Shown here: piece by piece, positions 36,530-45,046 of the stretch
Numbering within the stretch: the first letter of the stretch is position 1
How the letters are laid out: the number at the start of each line of letters is the position of its first letter
Origin: Xanthomonas arboricola
Lineage (GTDB): Bacteria; Pseudomonadota; Gammaproteobacteria; Xanthomonadales; Xanthomonadaceae
DNA length: 64,000 nt
Assembly: GCF_003353015.1 (NCBI RefSeq)
Contig: NZ_QREM01000010.1
Span: 140,912-204,911, forward strand
Direction: 5' to 3'
Translations under genes and position numbers: made by a program
Notes under the pieces: model-generated
What the model was told of the DNA's origin: nothing
The model's database searches: none
What the model saw: the letters and a program-made list of their open reading frames with translations, nothing else

Positions 36530-36549
36530 TCGGCGCGCGCCCTTTTTCT
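36520..36549 (+). terminator. Hairpin with T-tract between galE and the glycosyltransferase gene
   Basis: GCGCGCC (36520-36526), loop TGATC, GGCGCGC (36532-36538), then CCTTTTTCTT. The stem overlaps the galE stop codon. Inside an apparent operon it should act as a partial terminator or attenuator, lowering expression of the genes downstream. Confidence 0.6.
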
Positions 36550-36566
36550 TCCAATGAGGTCATCAC

Positions 36567-37751
36567 ATGAGTTGGGCTGGTCAGTTCCACAACGACATCG
36601 GCAACGGCCGCCGCGCCGTTTCCTCCGGCAGCACGCCGCAATTCGATCCGGCGCGCACCACCCTGTTGTGCCTGTCGCATCTGCGCTGGAGCTTCGTCTA
36701 CCAGCGCCCGCAGCATCTGATGTCGCGCTTTGCCGGCGACTGCAATGTGCTGTTCTGGGAAGAGCCGATCGCCTGCGATGAGTCCGCGCCCTGGCTGCAG
36801 CTGCGCGGCGAAGCAGGCGGCCTGCATGTGCTGGTGCCACGCCTGCCGGCCGGGTGTACCGGCGAGGATGCAGTGCTGGTGCAGCGCCGGTTGCTGGATG
36901 GCTACCTGGCCGAGCTTGGCGTGGGCGACCTGCTGCTGTGGTACTACACGCCGATGAGCCTGAGCTTCAGCGCGCATCTGCCTGCGCGCGCGATCGTGTA
37001 CGACTGCATGGACGAGCTGTCGGCCTTTGCCGGTGCGCCGCCCGAGCTGGTGCAGCGCGAGCGCGAGTTGCTGCAACGCGCCGACGTGGTGTTCACCGGT
37101 GGCTACAGCATCTGGGACGCCAAGCGTGCGCTGCATGCCAACACGCATGCCTTCCCCAGCAGTGTGGACGTGGCGCATTTCGCTGCCGCACGCCAGCCGC
37201 AACAGGAGCCGGCCGATCAGGCCGCCATTCCGCATCCGCGCCTGGGCTTCTATGGCGTGATCGACGAGCGCCTCGACGTGGCCCTGCTGCACGATCTCGC
37301 CGCGCAACGGCCACAGTGGCAGCTCGTGATGATCGGGCCGGTGGTCAAGATCGCCGCGTCCGAGCTGCCGCAGGCCGACAACATCCACTATCTCGGCAGC
37401 AGGACGTATGACGCGCTGCCCGGCTACCTGTCCGGCTGGGAAGTGGCGCTGATGCCGTTCGCAATGAACGCATCGACCCGCTTCATCAGCCCGACCAAGA
37501 CGCCCGAATACCTGGCCGGCGGCTGCCCGGTGGTGTCCACGCCGATCCACGATGTGGTGCGCAGCTACGGCGACACCGGCGTGGTGCGCATTGCCGACAG
37601 CGCCGCGGCCTTCGTGGCCGCCTGCGAGGCCGCGCTGCGCGACGGCAGCGAGCGCGAGCAACTGCTGGAGACCGCCGACCAGGTGCTGGGCGACATGTCC
37701 TGGGACCGCACCTACGCCTCGATGAAGGAGAAACTCACATGGAAGCAATGA
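36567..37751 (+). CDS. Glycosyltransferase (GT-B fold, family 1/4-like)
   Basis: A 394-residue GT-B transferase. The N-terminal domain opens with 'TTLLCLSHLRWSFVYQRPQHLMSRFA', a phrase typical of transferases found beside glf genes, and has 'IVYDCMDELSAFAG'. The C-terminal nucleotide-sugar domain has 'PRLGFYGVIDERLD', 'QLVMIGPVVKI', 'NIHYLGSRTYDALPGYL' and 'PTKTPEYLAGGCPVVSTP' with the donor Glu. Its position between galE and glf suggests transfer of galactofuranose or assembly of a Galf-containing glycan; this is inference. The 3' end overlaps glf by 13 bp. Confidence 0.88.
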   Translation: MSWAGQFHNDIGNGRRAVSSGSTPQFDPARTTLLCLSHLRWSFVYQRPQHLMSRFAGDCNVLFWEEPIACDESAPWLQLRGEAGGLHVLVPRLPAGCTGEDAVLVQRRLLDGYLAELGVGDLLLWYYTPMSLSFSAHLPARAIVYDCMDELSAFAGAPPELVQRERELLQRADVVFTGGYSIWDAKRALHANTHAFPSSVDVAHFAAARQPQQEPADQAAIPHPRLGFYGVIDERLDVALLHDLAAQRPQWQLVMIGPVVKIAASELPQADNIHYLGSRTYDALPGYLSGWEVALMPFAMNASTRFISPTKTPEYLAGGCPVVSTPIHDVVRSYGDTGVVRIADSAAAFVAACEAALRDGSEREQLLETADQVLGDMSWDRTYASMKEKLTWKQ

Positions 37752-38935
37752 CACCGACCGGTGCCGTCCCGCTGGCGAGCACGCGCGTGCTCGGCGGCAC
37801 CCGGCGCGGATTCGACTACCTGATCATCGGCGCGGGCTTTGCCGGCAGCGTGCTGGCCGAGCGGCTGGCGGCCGGCCTGGGCAAGCGCGTGCTGGTGGTC
37901 GACCGCCGTCCGCATATCGGCGGCAATGCCTACGACTTCCACGACGACGCCGGGGTGCTGATCCATCGCTATGGTCCGCATATCTTCCACACCAATGCGC
38001 AGCGCATCGTGGATTACCTGTCCGGCTTCACCCGGTGGCGGCCCTACGAGCACCGCGTGCTGGCGCAGGTGGGCGAGCAGCAGCTACCGATCCCGATCAA
38101 CATGACCACCCTGAACCGGCTCTACGGCCTGCAGCTGACCACCGAGGAGGACGCCGCCGCGTTCCTGGCCGGCCGCGCCGAGCCGGTGGCCGACATCCAG
38201 ACCAGCGAGGATGTGGTGATCAACCAGGTGGGCCGCGCGCTGTACCAGACCTTCTTCCAGGGCTATACGCGCAAGCAATGGGGCCTGGATCCGTCGCAGC
38301 TGGACAAGTCGGTAACCGCGCGCGTGCCCACCCGCACCAACGACGACGACCGCTACTTCACCGACAGCTTCCAGCAAATGCCGCTGCACGGCTACACGCG
38401 CATGTTCGAACGCATGCTCGATCACCCCAACATCAAGCTGATGCTCAATACCGACTACCGCGAGATCCGCGACGACCTGGACTACGACCAGCTGGTCTAC
38501 AGCGGCCCGGTGGACGAGTACTTCGACTATTGCTACGGCAAGCTGCCGTATCGCTCGCTCAGGTTCGAACACAGCACCGTGGAGCAGGAATATTTCCAGT
38601 CGGTGGCCACGGTCAACTACCCGGCCGAAACGGTGGCCCACACGCGCATCACCGAGTACAAGCACCTCACCGGCCAGCAGCATGCCAAGACCAGCCTCAC
38701 CTACGAGTATCCCTCGGCCGAGGGCGACCCGTATTATCCGATTCCGCGTGCGGAGAACGCCGAGCTGTACCGGCGCTACGAGCGACTGGCCGCCGAGACG
38801 CCCAATGTCACCTTCCTGGGGCGACTGGGCACCTACAGGTACTACAACATGGATCAGGTGGTCGGCCAGGCGCTGGCCTTGTTCAAGCGCATCGAAGACG
38901 CCGAGCACCAACGCCGCGCCGAACTGATGGCCTGA
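37739..38935 (+). CDS. glf: UDP-galactopyranose mutase
   Basis: Converts UDP-galactopyranose to UDP-galactofuranose through a reduced-FAD mechanism in the cytoplasm. The 398-residue product has an extra ~24 residues before the FAD loop 'FDYLIIGAGFAGSVLAERLA'. 'VDRRPHIGGNAYDF', 'RYGPHIFHTN', 'FQGYTRKQWGLDPSQL' and 'RIPTRTNDDDRYFTD'-type active-site Arg/Tyr residues are conserved (here VPTRTNDDDRYF). 'YPIPRAENAELYRRYE' and 'GRLGTYRYYNMDQVVGQAL' close the FAD site. Start ATG 37739 has GGAG upstream and overlaps the preceding gene, indicating translational coupling. Confidence 0.96.
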   Translation: MEAMTPTGAVPLASTRVLGGTRRGFDYLIIGAGFAGSVLAERLAAGLGKRVLVVDRRPHIGGNAYDFHDDAGVLIHRYGPHIFHTNAQRIVDYLSGFTRWRPYEHRVLAQVGEQQLPIPINMTTLNRLYGLQLTTEEDAAAFLAGRAEPVADIQTSEDVVINQVGRALYQTFFQGYTRKQWGLDPSQLDKSVTARVPTRTNDDDRYFTDSFQQMPLHGYTRMFERMLDHPNIKLMLNTDYREIRDDLDYDQLVYSGPVDEYFDYCYGKLPYRSLRFEHSTVEQEYFQSVATVNYPAETVAHTRITEYKHLTGQQHAKTSLTYEYPSAEGDPYYPIPRAENAELYRRYERLAAETPNVTFLGRLGTYRYYNMDQVVGQALALFKRIEDAEHQRRAELMA

Positions 38936-39061
38936 GCGGCCGGATGTCACCCGGCAGAATTGCGCGGCCGTGATGCGAAGCGGCGTTCCAGGCCGGCGTG
39001 GCGTGTCAATCACATTTCATTGTTCCGCCGGCAGTGCGGCGAAGATGCAGCAGGACCCCAG

Positions 39062-40213
39062 GTGCACAGCCCCACAGTGTTCGACAGTTTCTTCATGGCG
39101 GGCTTCGAATGTTCGACCCATCGCCGTCGCGATGGCCGTCGGCTCGATCTGATCGCCGGCACCCGGCACGACCGCTGGGCCGCGGACGACTATCGCGCCG
39201 TCGCCGCACACGGCATGCGCACGGTGCGCGACGGTCTGCGCTGGCACCTGATCGAGCAGCGGCCCGAGCATTACGACTGGTCCAGTTTCCTGCCGATGCT
39301 GCATGCCGCCAATGCCGCCGGCACCCAGGTGATCTGGGACCTGTGCCACTACGGCTGGCCGGACGATGTGGATATCTGGCGCCCGCAGTTCGTCGATCGC
39401 TTCGCGCGTTTTGCCGCCGCCGCGGCGCAATGCATCAGGAACGAAACCGATGCGGTGCCGTTCTACGCGCCGCTCAACGAGATCTCGTTCTGGGCCTGGA
39501 ACGGCGGCGACCACGCGCGCATGCATCCCAAAGCGCGCGGACGCGGCTTCGAGCTCAAGCATCAACTGGTACGCGCCACCATCGCCGCGACCGATGCGGT
39601 GCGCCAGGTGGAACCGCGTGCGCGCTTCGTGCAGGTGGACCCGGCCATCCACGTGGCCGCCGCCAAGGACCGCCCCGGCCCGCGCCGGGAAGCGGAGCGT
39701 CTGCGGATGGCGCAATTCGAGGCCTGGGACATGATCTGCGGCAGGCAGTGGCCCGGGCTGGGCGGCGCGCCGCAGTACCTGGACATCGTCGGCCTGAACT
39801 ACTACGCGGACAATCAGTGGTACCTGGGCGGTGCAACGATTCCGCGGACCTGCGCCGACCACCGCCCGTTTTCGGCGATCATCGACGAATGCTGGCGCCG
39901 CTATCAGCGTCCGCTGATCGTCTCCGAAACCGGCGCCGAAGGCGACAAGCGCGCCGGCTGGCTCGCGCACGTCGGCAGCGAAGTGGCACTGGCCATGCAG
40001 CAGGGCGTGCCGATGGAAGGGATCTGCCTGTATCCGGTGCTCGACTATCCGGGCTGGGACAACTACCGCCATTGCCCCACCGGCCTGTTCGGCTATGCCG
40101 ACGACCACGGCCGGCGCCCGCTGGACAGCGGCCTGGCCGGGCAGCTAGGCCGCGAACACGCACGCTTCGGCCTGCGCGTCCCGCAGCAAGCGCTGGCCGA
40201 CAGCGATACGTGA
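39062..40213 (+). CDS. Clan GH-A glycoside hydrolase (family 1-like)
   Basis: A 383-residue (beta/alpha)8 glycosidase-like protein. The N-terminus 'FDSFFMAGFECSTHRRRDGRRLDLI' and 'VRDGLRWHLIEQRPEHYDWSSFLPML' resemble family 1 enzymes. The acid/base is Glu140 in 'PLNEISFWAW' and the likely nucleophile is Glu289 in 'LIVSETGAEG'. It lacks a signal peptide and is much shorter than usual family 1 enzymes (about 450), so it may be a cytoplasmic processing enzyme or a related subfamily. GTG at 39062 was chosen because AGGA precedes it and the conserved N-terminus follows. Last intact gene of the glycan cluster; its stop overlaps a truncated ABC-transporter start. Confidence 0.82.
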   Translation: MHSPTVFDSFFMAGFECSTHRRRDGRRLDLIAGTRHDRWAADDYRAVAAHGMRTVRDGLRWHLIEQRPEHYDWSSFLPMLHAANAAGTQVIWDLCHYGWPDDVDIWRPQFVDRFARFAAAAAQCIRNETDAVPFYAPLNEISFWAWNGGDHARMHPKARGRGFELKHQLVRATIAATDAVRQVEPRARFVQVDPAIHVAAAKDRPGPRREAERLRMAQFEAWDMICGRQWPGLGGAPQYLDIVGLNYYADNQWYLGGATIPRTCADHRPFSAIIDECWRRYQRPLIVSETGAEGDKRAGWLAHVGSEVALAMQQGVPMEGICLYPVLDYPGWDNYRHCPTGLFGYADDHGRRPLDSGLAGQLGREHARFGLRVPQQALADSDT

Positions 40214-40344
40214 ACACCGTCGCGCAGCCCGCGCTGTTGCCGGACATGCCTGCGCGCGTTCTCTGGCACTACATTCGCCAGCGGCCCTGGCACTTTACCG
40301 GGTTGCTGCTGTTGATCGTCGGCGCCGCCGGCTGCGCGGTCTCA
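40210..40344 (+). pseudogene. 5' remnant of an ABC transporter (permease/ATPase) gene
   Basis: A GTG at 40210 overlaps the glycosidase stop (GTGA) in the way of a coupled gene. It opens 'VNTVAQPALLPDMPARVLWHYIRQRPWHF' then 'LLLLIVGAAGCAV', the N-terminus and first membrane helix of a fused permease-ATPase ABC exporter. After about 45 codons the similarity stops abruptly and an unrelated, arginine-rich frame follows. Such exporters are about 600 residues, so over 90% of the gene is missing. It looks like a deletion scar; in relatives a full exporter probably completes the glycan operon. Confidence 0.7.
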
Positions 40345-40406
40345 TCGACGGAGCGTGCGGCATGTGCGCATCAAGGATGCTCGACACGCGCCCGGCAGCC
40401 CGTCAC

Positions 40407-40436
40407 GACAACAGGCAGCCGAAGCTGCCTGTTGTC
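40407..40436. terminator. 12-bp hairpin near the DUF4142 gene end
   Basis: GACAACAGGCAG (40407-40418) pairs perfectly with CTGCCTGTTGTC (40425-40436) around a CCGAAG loop. It lies between the ABC-transporter remnant and the stop of the leftward DUF4142 gene at 40485. It lacks a strong T-tract on either side but is well placed to end both transcripts. Confidence 0.6.
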
Positions 40437-40484
40437 TGCGTTCCAACGCACACGCTGCGATGTTCGATCAGCGATTGCGGTCGA

Positions 40485-41129
40485 TCACTGCGCCTGGTTC
40501 GCCTTGGCCCGCAGCGACCTGGCATGCTCCAGGTGCTGGGCAATGGTCTCGCGGGCGCGCTGCAGTTCCTTGCCCAGATCGCTCGATCCCGGCTCGCTGG
40601 CCAGCTGGGCGTCCAGCAACGTCAGCGCCTGCTCGTGGCTGCTCACGCTGGCCTGCAGGTACTGCGTTTCGAACTCCTTGCCGTCCAGGCCTTCCAGACG
40701 CTTGCGGGTGCCATCGGCGCGGCTGGACGCGGCCTGCGCCAGCGTGCCGCTGCGATCGGGCGCAAAACGGCTGAGGTCGGTCAATGCCGCGCTATGCGCC
40801 TCGTCCATCTTGCGGGCGAATTGCAGCGTCTCGCCGTCCAGGCCCTTGACGACCGCCAGCTGCGCAAGCGTGCGCTCCTGCTCGTTGAACACGACCAGCG
40901 CACCGAGGGCCTGCTTGCGGTCGCTGGAAAGCGTGGCGGCTGCACGCAGCGGATCACCGTGCGGCGGCGTGCTGCCGGCGGTGGCCGGCGCACTGAGTGT
41001 CTGCCGTTGAATGTCGCGGTCGCTGTTGTTCGGGCTGGCCGTTTCGCTGGCGTCGCTCTGACGACGCTGCCACGCCTTGTACGCCACGTAGCCCACCGCA
41101 CCGGCGGTCACCATCTTGAGAATTCCCAT
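40485..41129 (-). CDS. DUF4142 domain protein
   Basis: A 214-residue protein. The N-terminus 'MGILKMVTAGAVGYVAYKAWQRRQS' is a short hydrophobic anchor followed by a basic stretch. A polar linker (~25-65) precedes a helical DUF4142/ferritin-like bundle ('LGALVVFNEQERTLAQLAVVKGLDGETLQFARKMDEAHSAAL', 'TQYLQASVSSHEQALTLLDAQL', 'LQRARETIAQHLEHARSL') with spaced histidines. Family members are membrane-anchored or exported and often stress-linked; function is unknown. Located amid other general-stress type genes. Confidence 0.85.
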   Translation of the reverse strand: MGILKMVTAGAVGYVAYKAWQRRQSDASETASPNNSDRDIQRQTLSAPATAGSTPPHGDPLRAAATLSSDRKQALGALVVFNEQERTLAQLAVVKGLDGETLQFARKMDEAHSAALTDLSRFAPDRSGTLAQAASSRADGTRKRLEGLDGKEFETQYLQASVSSHEQALTLLDAQLASEPGSSDLGKELQRARETIAQHLEHARSLRAKANQAQ

Positions 41130-41392
41130 CGTTGTCTCCTTGATTGATCGTGCAGGGCACGGTCGTTGATTGTCGGGGTCGCATGGTTGCTGCAGCTGTC
41201 AGCTGCAGGCGATCCAGCCTGTGGCCCGAGAGTGCGAGCGCCCGGGTTATCCAGACGTGACACACGCATCAACACCGCGTCGCCAATCGGACGCGTCCAC
41301 ACCGTGCGCACGTGCCGTGCTGATGGACTTAACGGCGCGCCGCCAACACTGCATGGCGTTGCCGCATACCGACGGCCTTACGGGAGATCTCC

Positions 41393-42556
41393 ATGCTTGC
41401 CCTCAACTACCATGGCTCACGCGATGTCCGGGTCGAAACCGTGCCGGATCCGACCCTTGTCGAACGCGACGACCTGATCCTGCGCGTCACCGCCACCGCC
41501 ATCTGCGGCTCGGACCTGCATCTGTACCGCGGCAAGATTCCGGACCTGCGGCATGGCGATATTCTCGGCCATGAGTTCATGGGCATCGTCGAGGACGTCG
41601 GCCCCGACGTCACCGCGGTCAAACCCGGCGACCGTGTGGTGATTCCGTTCGTGGTGGCCTGCGGGCGCTGCTTCCACTGCATGCTGCAGGAGTTCTCCGC
41701 CTGCGAAACCACCAACACCGGCAAGGGCGCTGCGCTCAACCACAAGGACATGCGCCCACCGGCAGCGCTGTTCGGCTTCAGCCATCTGTATGGCGGCCTG
41801 TCCGGCGGGCAGGCCGAGTACGTGCGCGTGCCCAAGGCCAACGTCGGGCCATTGGTGGTGCCCGACGCATTGCACGACGAGCAGGTGCTGTTCCTGTCCG
41901 ACATCCTGCCGACCGGCTACCAGGCGGTCGTCGATGCCGGGGTCAAGCAGGGCTCGACGGTGGCGATCTTCGGCGCTGGCCCGGTGGGCCTGATGGCCGC
42001 GGCATGCTGCCGCATGCTGGGCGCCGAGCGCATCTTCATGGTCGACCGGCATGCGTACCGGCTGGACTTCGCGTCCAGGGCCTACGGCATCATCCCGATC
42101 AATTTCGACGAGGTCGATGACCCGGCCGATGTGATCGTGTCGCAGACCGATGGCCGCGGCGTGGACGCCAGCATCGAGGCCGTAGGCTTCGAGGCCGAAG
42201 GCAGCGCGATCGAAACCGCACTGACCAACCTGAAGCTGGAAGGCAGCAGCGGTGTGGCGATTCGTCAGTGCATCGCGGCAACGCGCCGCTGCGGCGTGGT
42301 CAGCGTGCCGGGCGTGTATGCCGGCTTCATCCATGCCTTCATGTTCGGCGACGCCTTCGACAAGGGCCTGAGCTTCAAGATGGGCCAGACCCATGTGCAG
42401 AAGCATATGCCGTACTTGCTGGAATGCATCGGCAATGGTGACCTCAAGCCCAGCGCGATCATCTCGCACCGCATGCCGCTGGCCGACGCCGCGCGCGGCT
42501 ATGAGTTGTTCGACAAGAAGCAGGACGATTGCCGCAAGGTGGTGTTGACGCCGTAA
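41393..42556 (+). CDS. Zinc-dependent alcohol dehydrogenase (formaldehyde-dehydrogenase-like MDR)
   Basis: A 387-residue medium-chain dehydrogenase. The catalytic-zinc site is '[32 protein letters not shown]' and the structural-zinc cysteines lie in '[18 protein letters not shown]'. The NAD site is '[22 protein letters not shown]'. The insert '[26 protein letters not shown]' and '[12 protein letters not shown]' are typical of the glutathione-independent formaldehyde dehydrogenase-like group common in stress islands. Substrate unknown. The start has GGGAG upstream; a bidirectional terminator follows the stop. Confidence 0.93.
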   Translation: MLALNYHGSRDVRVETVPDPTLVERDDLILRVTATAICGSDLHLYRGKIPDLRHGDILGHEFMGIVEDVGPDVTAVKPGDRVVIPFVVACGRCFHCMLQEFSACETTNTGKGAALNHKDMRPPAALFGFSHLYGGLSGGQAEYVRVPKANVGPLVVPDALHDEQVLFLSDILPTGYQAVVDAGVKQGSTVAIFGAGPVGLMAAACCRMLGAERIFMVDRHAYRLDFASRAYGIIPINFDEVDDPADVIVSQTDGRGVDASIEAVGFEAEGSAIETALTNLKLEGSSGVAIRQCIAATRRCGVVSVPGVYAGFIHAFMFGDAFDKGLSFKMGQTHVQKHMPYLLECIGNGDLKPSAIISHRMPLADAARGYELFDKKQDDCRKVVLTP

Positions 42557-42576
42557 CCCACGGCAGCGCTGCAAAC

Positions 42577-42609
42577 GCAAACGGCGCGGTCGATGACCGC
42601 GCCGTTTGC
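42577..42609. terminator. Bidirectional intrinsic terminator
   Basis: A perfect 15-bp stem (GCAAACGGCGCGGTC / GACCGCGCCGTTTGC) with a GAT loop. It lies between the convergent dehydrogenase and the 55-residue protein gene, 21 and 25 bp from their stops. Confidence 0.85.
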
Positions 42610-42633
42610 ATTGCTCGTCGCTGTGCGGCCCGG

Positions 42634-43435
<802 letters not shown>

Positions 43436-43445
43436 GGATTTCGCC

Positions 43446-43664
43446 ATGAACAACTCCCGCCGTCAGTCGATGACCGTGAGCAATCAGCCAGGCAAGCCGC
43501 GGTTGTCCGAGCAACGGCTGGCCGCCGACCTGGAAGCGTTCCAGCAATCCGGTGGTGCGATCGAGCGGCTGGGCGATACCCCGCTGCGGCGCGACAAGAA
43601 GCGTGGCGAGCCCGAGGCCACGCCTGCGGTCGCGGTCAAACCGGCAGCTGCCGACGCCGAATAA
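43446..43664 (+). CDS. Small basic hypothetical protein
   Basis: A 72-residue hydrophilic protein (MNNSRRQSMTVSNQPGKPRL..., with 'EQRLAADLEAFQQSGGAIERLGDTPLRRDKK'). It has one amphipathic helix, then a lysine/arginine stretch and an Ala/Pro/Glu tail. It has a GAGGAT site and sits 10 bp downstream of the YkgJ-like gene. The 'GGxIExLGxTPLR' phrase occurs in other short Xanthomonas proteins, but no function is known to me. Confidence 0.75.
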   Translation: MNNSRRQSMTVSNQPGKPRLSEQRLAADLEAFQQSGGAIERLGDTPLRRDKKRGEPEATPAVAVKPAAADAE

Positions 43665-43715
43665 GCGCGGCGCCTGCCGGTGCAGCCGGCCCGCCGCACC
43701 CCGCAGCCTTGGGTT

Positions 43716-43928
43716 CTATAGCAGCTGCGCGCGATCGATCGCGCCGAGCCCTTGCGCCAGCGATGCCATCTCGTTGGCCAGGTTGATCATGTTGCCGCCG
43801 GCCTGTGCTGCGATGGCCATGATGCGTTGATACGCATCCCAGAAGTCCGGTCCACTGCCATAGGCATCGTGGAACCCTTGCAGCTCCTGGACCAGCAGAT
43901 CGGACACTTGCATGTCGGAGCGGTCCAT
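43716..43928 (-). CDS. Small hypothetical protein
   Basis: A 70-residue helical protein (MDRSDMQVSDLLVQELQGFH..., with 'FWDAYQRIMAIAAQAGGNMINLANEMASL'). The central alanine/methionine-rich helix is moderately hydrophobic, but it is not a clear membrane helix. A GAGGT site precedes the ATG. The gene is divergent from the DUF3348-DUF802 operon across 346 bp, and a link to it is possible. Family not recognised. Confidence 0.7.
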   Translation of the reverse strand: MDRSDMQVSDLLVQELQGFHDAYGSGPDFWDAYQRIMAIAAQAGGNMINLANEMASLAQGLGAIDRAQLL

Positions 43929-44274
43929 CGTGTTACCTCGTTGGGTTTTCCCCGGCCCGCAGCTTATACCTGTTCACCTGGCGAAACCGGCGCGACCGGA
44001 CGACCGGGGATTTGAAGCTGAATTGGTTAGCGAGGGCCACCCAGGCGACAGATGCGTGCCATCCCGCGGCTGCGGCGCGGTCGTGCGCGCGTGCCGTTGG
44101 CGCCCCCTGGCAGCACCAAATCGCCGCCAGCGGTTGTGGACAGGCGCCCGCCCACCCCACACCAGCACGGCTGAATGCCGCCAGCCCCACCTGCGGGCAG
44201 GCGCTCCCGCGCCCTGGCCCGGTCGCCGAACCACGCACATTCCCGTGTAAAATGCGCGGTCTTTGACCGGACCA
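43929..44274. other. Promoter region of the DUF3348-DUF802 operon
   Basis: The divergent region between a 70-residue protein gene and the four-gene operon. No coding sequence was found. A good -10-like element (TAAAAT at 44248-44253) lies near its right end. Confidence 0.5.
44248..44253 (+). promoter_or_regulatory. Candidate -10 element of the DUF3348 operon
   Basis: TAAAAT in the context CCCGTGTAAAATGCGCGG, a frequent housekeeping -10 context in Xanthomonas. It would start transcription about 15 bp before the ATG at 44275. No good -35 is visible at 17 bp, so an activator may be needed. Confidence 0.35.
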
Positions 44275-45036
44275 ATGGCGAAAGCTGCTCCACGGGCGCC
44301 CTTGTCGGGCCCGGCGTTCATTCGCCTGCTCGCTCGCCTCACCGATGCCCACGTTGCCCAGTCCAACCATGCGCTCGCCGACCGGCTCAGCCAATGGATC
44401 GACTGGACGCGCGCGGTCGCCGTGTCCAGGGCGCTGGATGGCAAGCTGCCGGAGATCGAACCGCTGCCCGAGACGCGCCGGCTCGACGTCGAGGCCTGCG
44501 CACGCGTACGCACCGGGTTGGCGACCAGCAGCGTGGTCGATCTGGATGCCGTGGTCGCGCGCGTGCGGCGCGATGCGCGCAGCGCCGCCGCTGCCGACAG
44601 CGACGCCGCGACAGCGGCACCTGCACCTGCACCTGCACCCGACTATGCCCCGTTCCGCCACCACTACCTGGCCATGCAACGCGCAATGCGCACCGCCACC
44701 GGCGACCTGCGTGGCCGCCTGCGCGACATGCTGGCCCTTGAGTCCGGGCAGATGGCGCGGCTGGCCGAGGTGGATGCGGTGATGGAGCTGACCTTGAGCC
44801 CGCGCGAGCAGACCCTGCTGAATCATGTGCCGACCCTGCTCGGTGCGCATTTCGAGCGTCTGCGCGATGCCGCGCAGGCGCCAAACCCGCCACCCGACGG
44901 CGACGCCGCGCCACGCGCGGTCTCCGACGGCTGGCTGGATGTGTTTCGCAAAGACATGCAGAGCGTGTTGCTCGCCGAGCTGGATGTCCGTTTTCACCCG
45001 ATCGAAGGCCTGCTCGCAGCGCTTCGTACCCGCTAA
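44275..45036 (+). CDS. DUF3348 family protein
   Basis: A 253-residue soluble, mostly helical protein. 'PAFIRLLARLTDAHVAQSNHALADRLSQWIDWTRAVAVSRAL' is the conserved start. A Pro/Ala linker (four tandem APAP-coding hexamers, 44617-44640) splits it from a C-terminal helical half ('HYLAMQRAMRTATGDLRGRLRDMLAL', 'WLDVFRKDMQSVLLAELDVRFHPIEGLLAAL'). It is first gene of the operon with the DUF802, OmpA/MotB-like and DUF2894 genes, 10 bp before the next start. No known function. Its co-occurrence suggests a cytosolic partner of the membrane motor-like complex. Confidence 0.87.
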   Translation: MAKAAPRAPLSGPAFIRLLARLTDAHVAQSNHALADRLSQWIDWTRAVAVSRALDGKLPEIEPLPETRRLDVEACARVRTGLATSSVVDLDAVVARVRRDARSAAAADSDAATAAPAPAPAPDYAPFRHHYLAMQRAMRTATGDLRGRLRDMLALESGQMARLAEVDAVMELTLSPREQTLLNHVPTLLGAHFERLRDAAQAPNPPPDGDAAPRAVSDGWLDVFRKDMQSVLLAELDVRFHPIEGLLAALRTR

Positions 45037-45046
45037 CTGGGACCTC

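Noticed and set aside
40345-41010. Continuation of the exporter remnant's open frame into the DUF4142 locus
   Set aside because: After about 45 codons the translation becomes Arg/Ser/Ala shadow of the opposite-strand DUF4142 gene; only the first part resembles an exporter.
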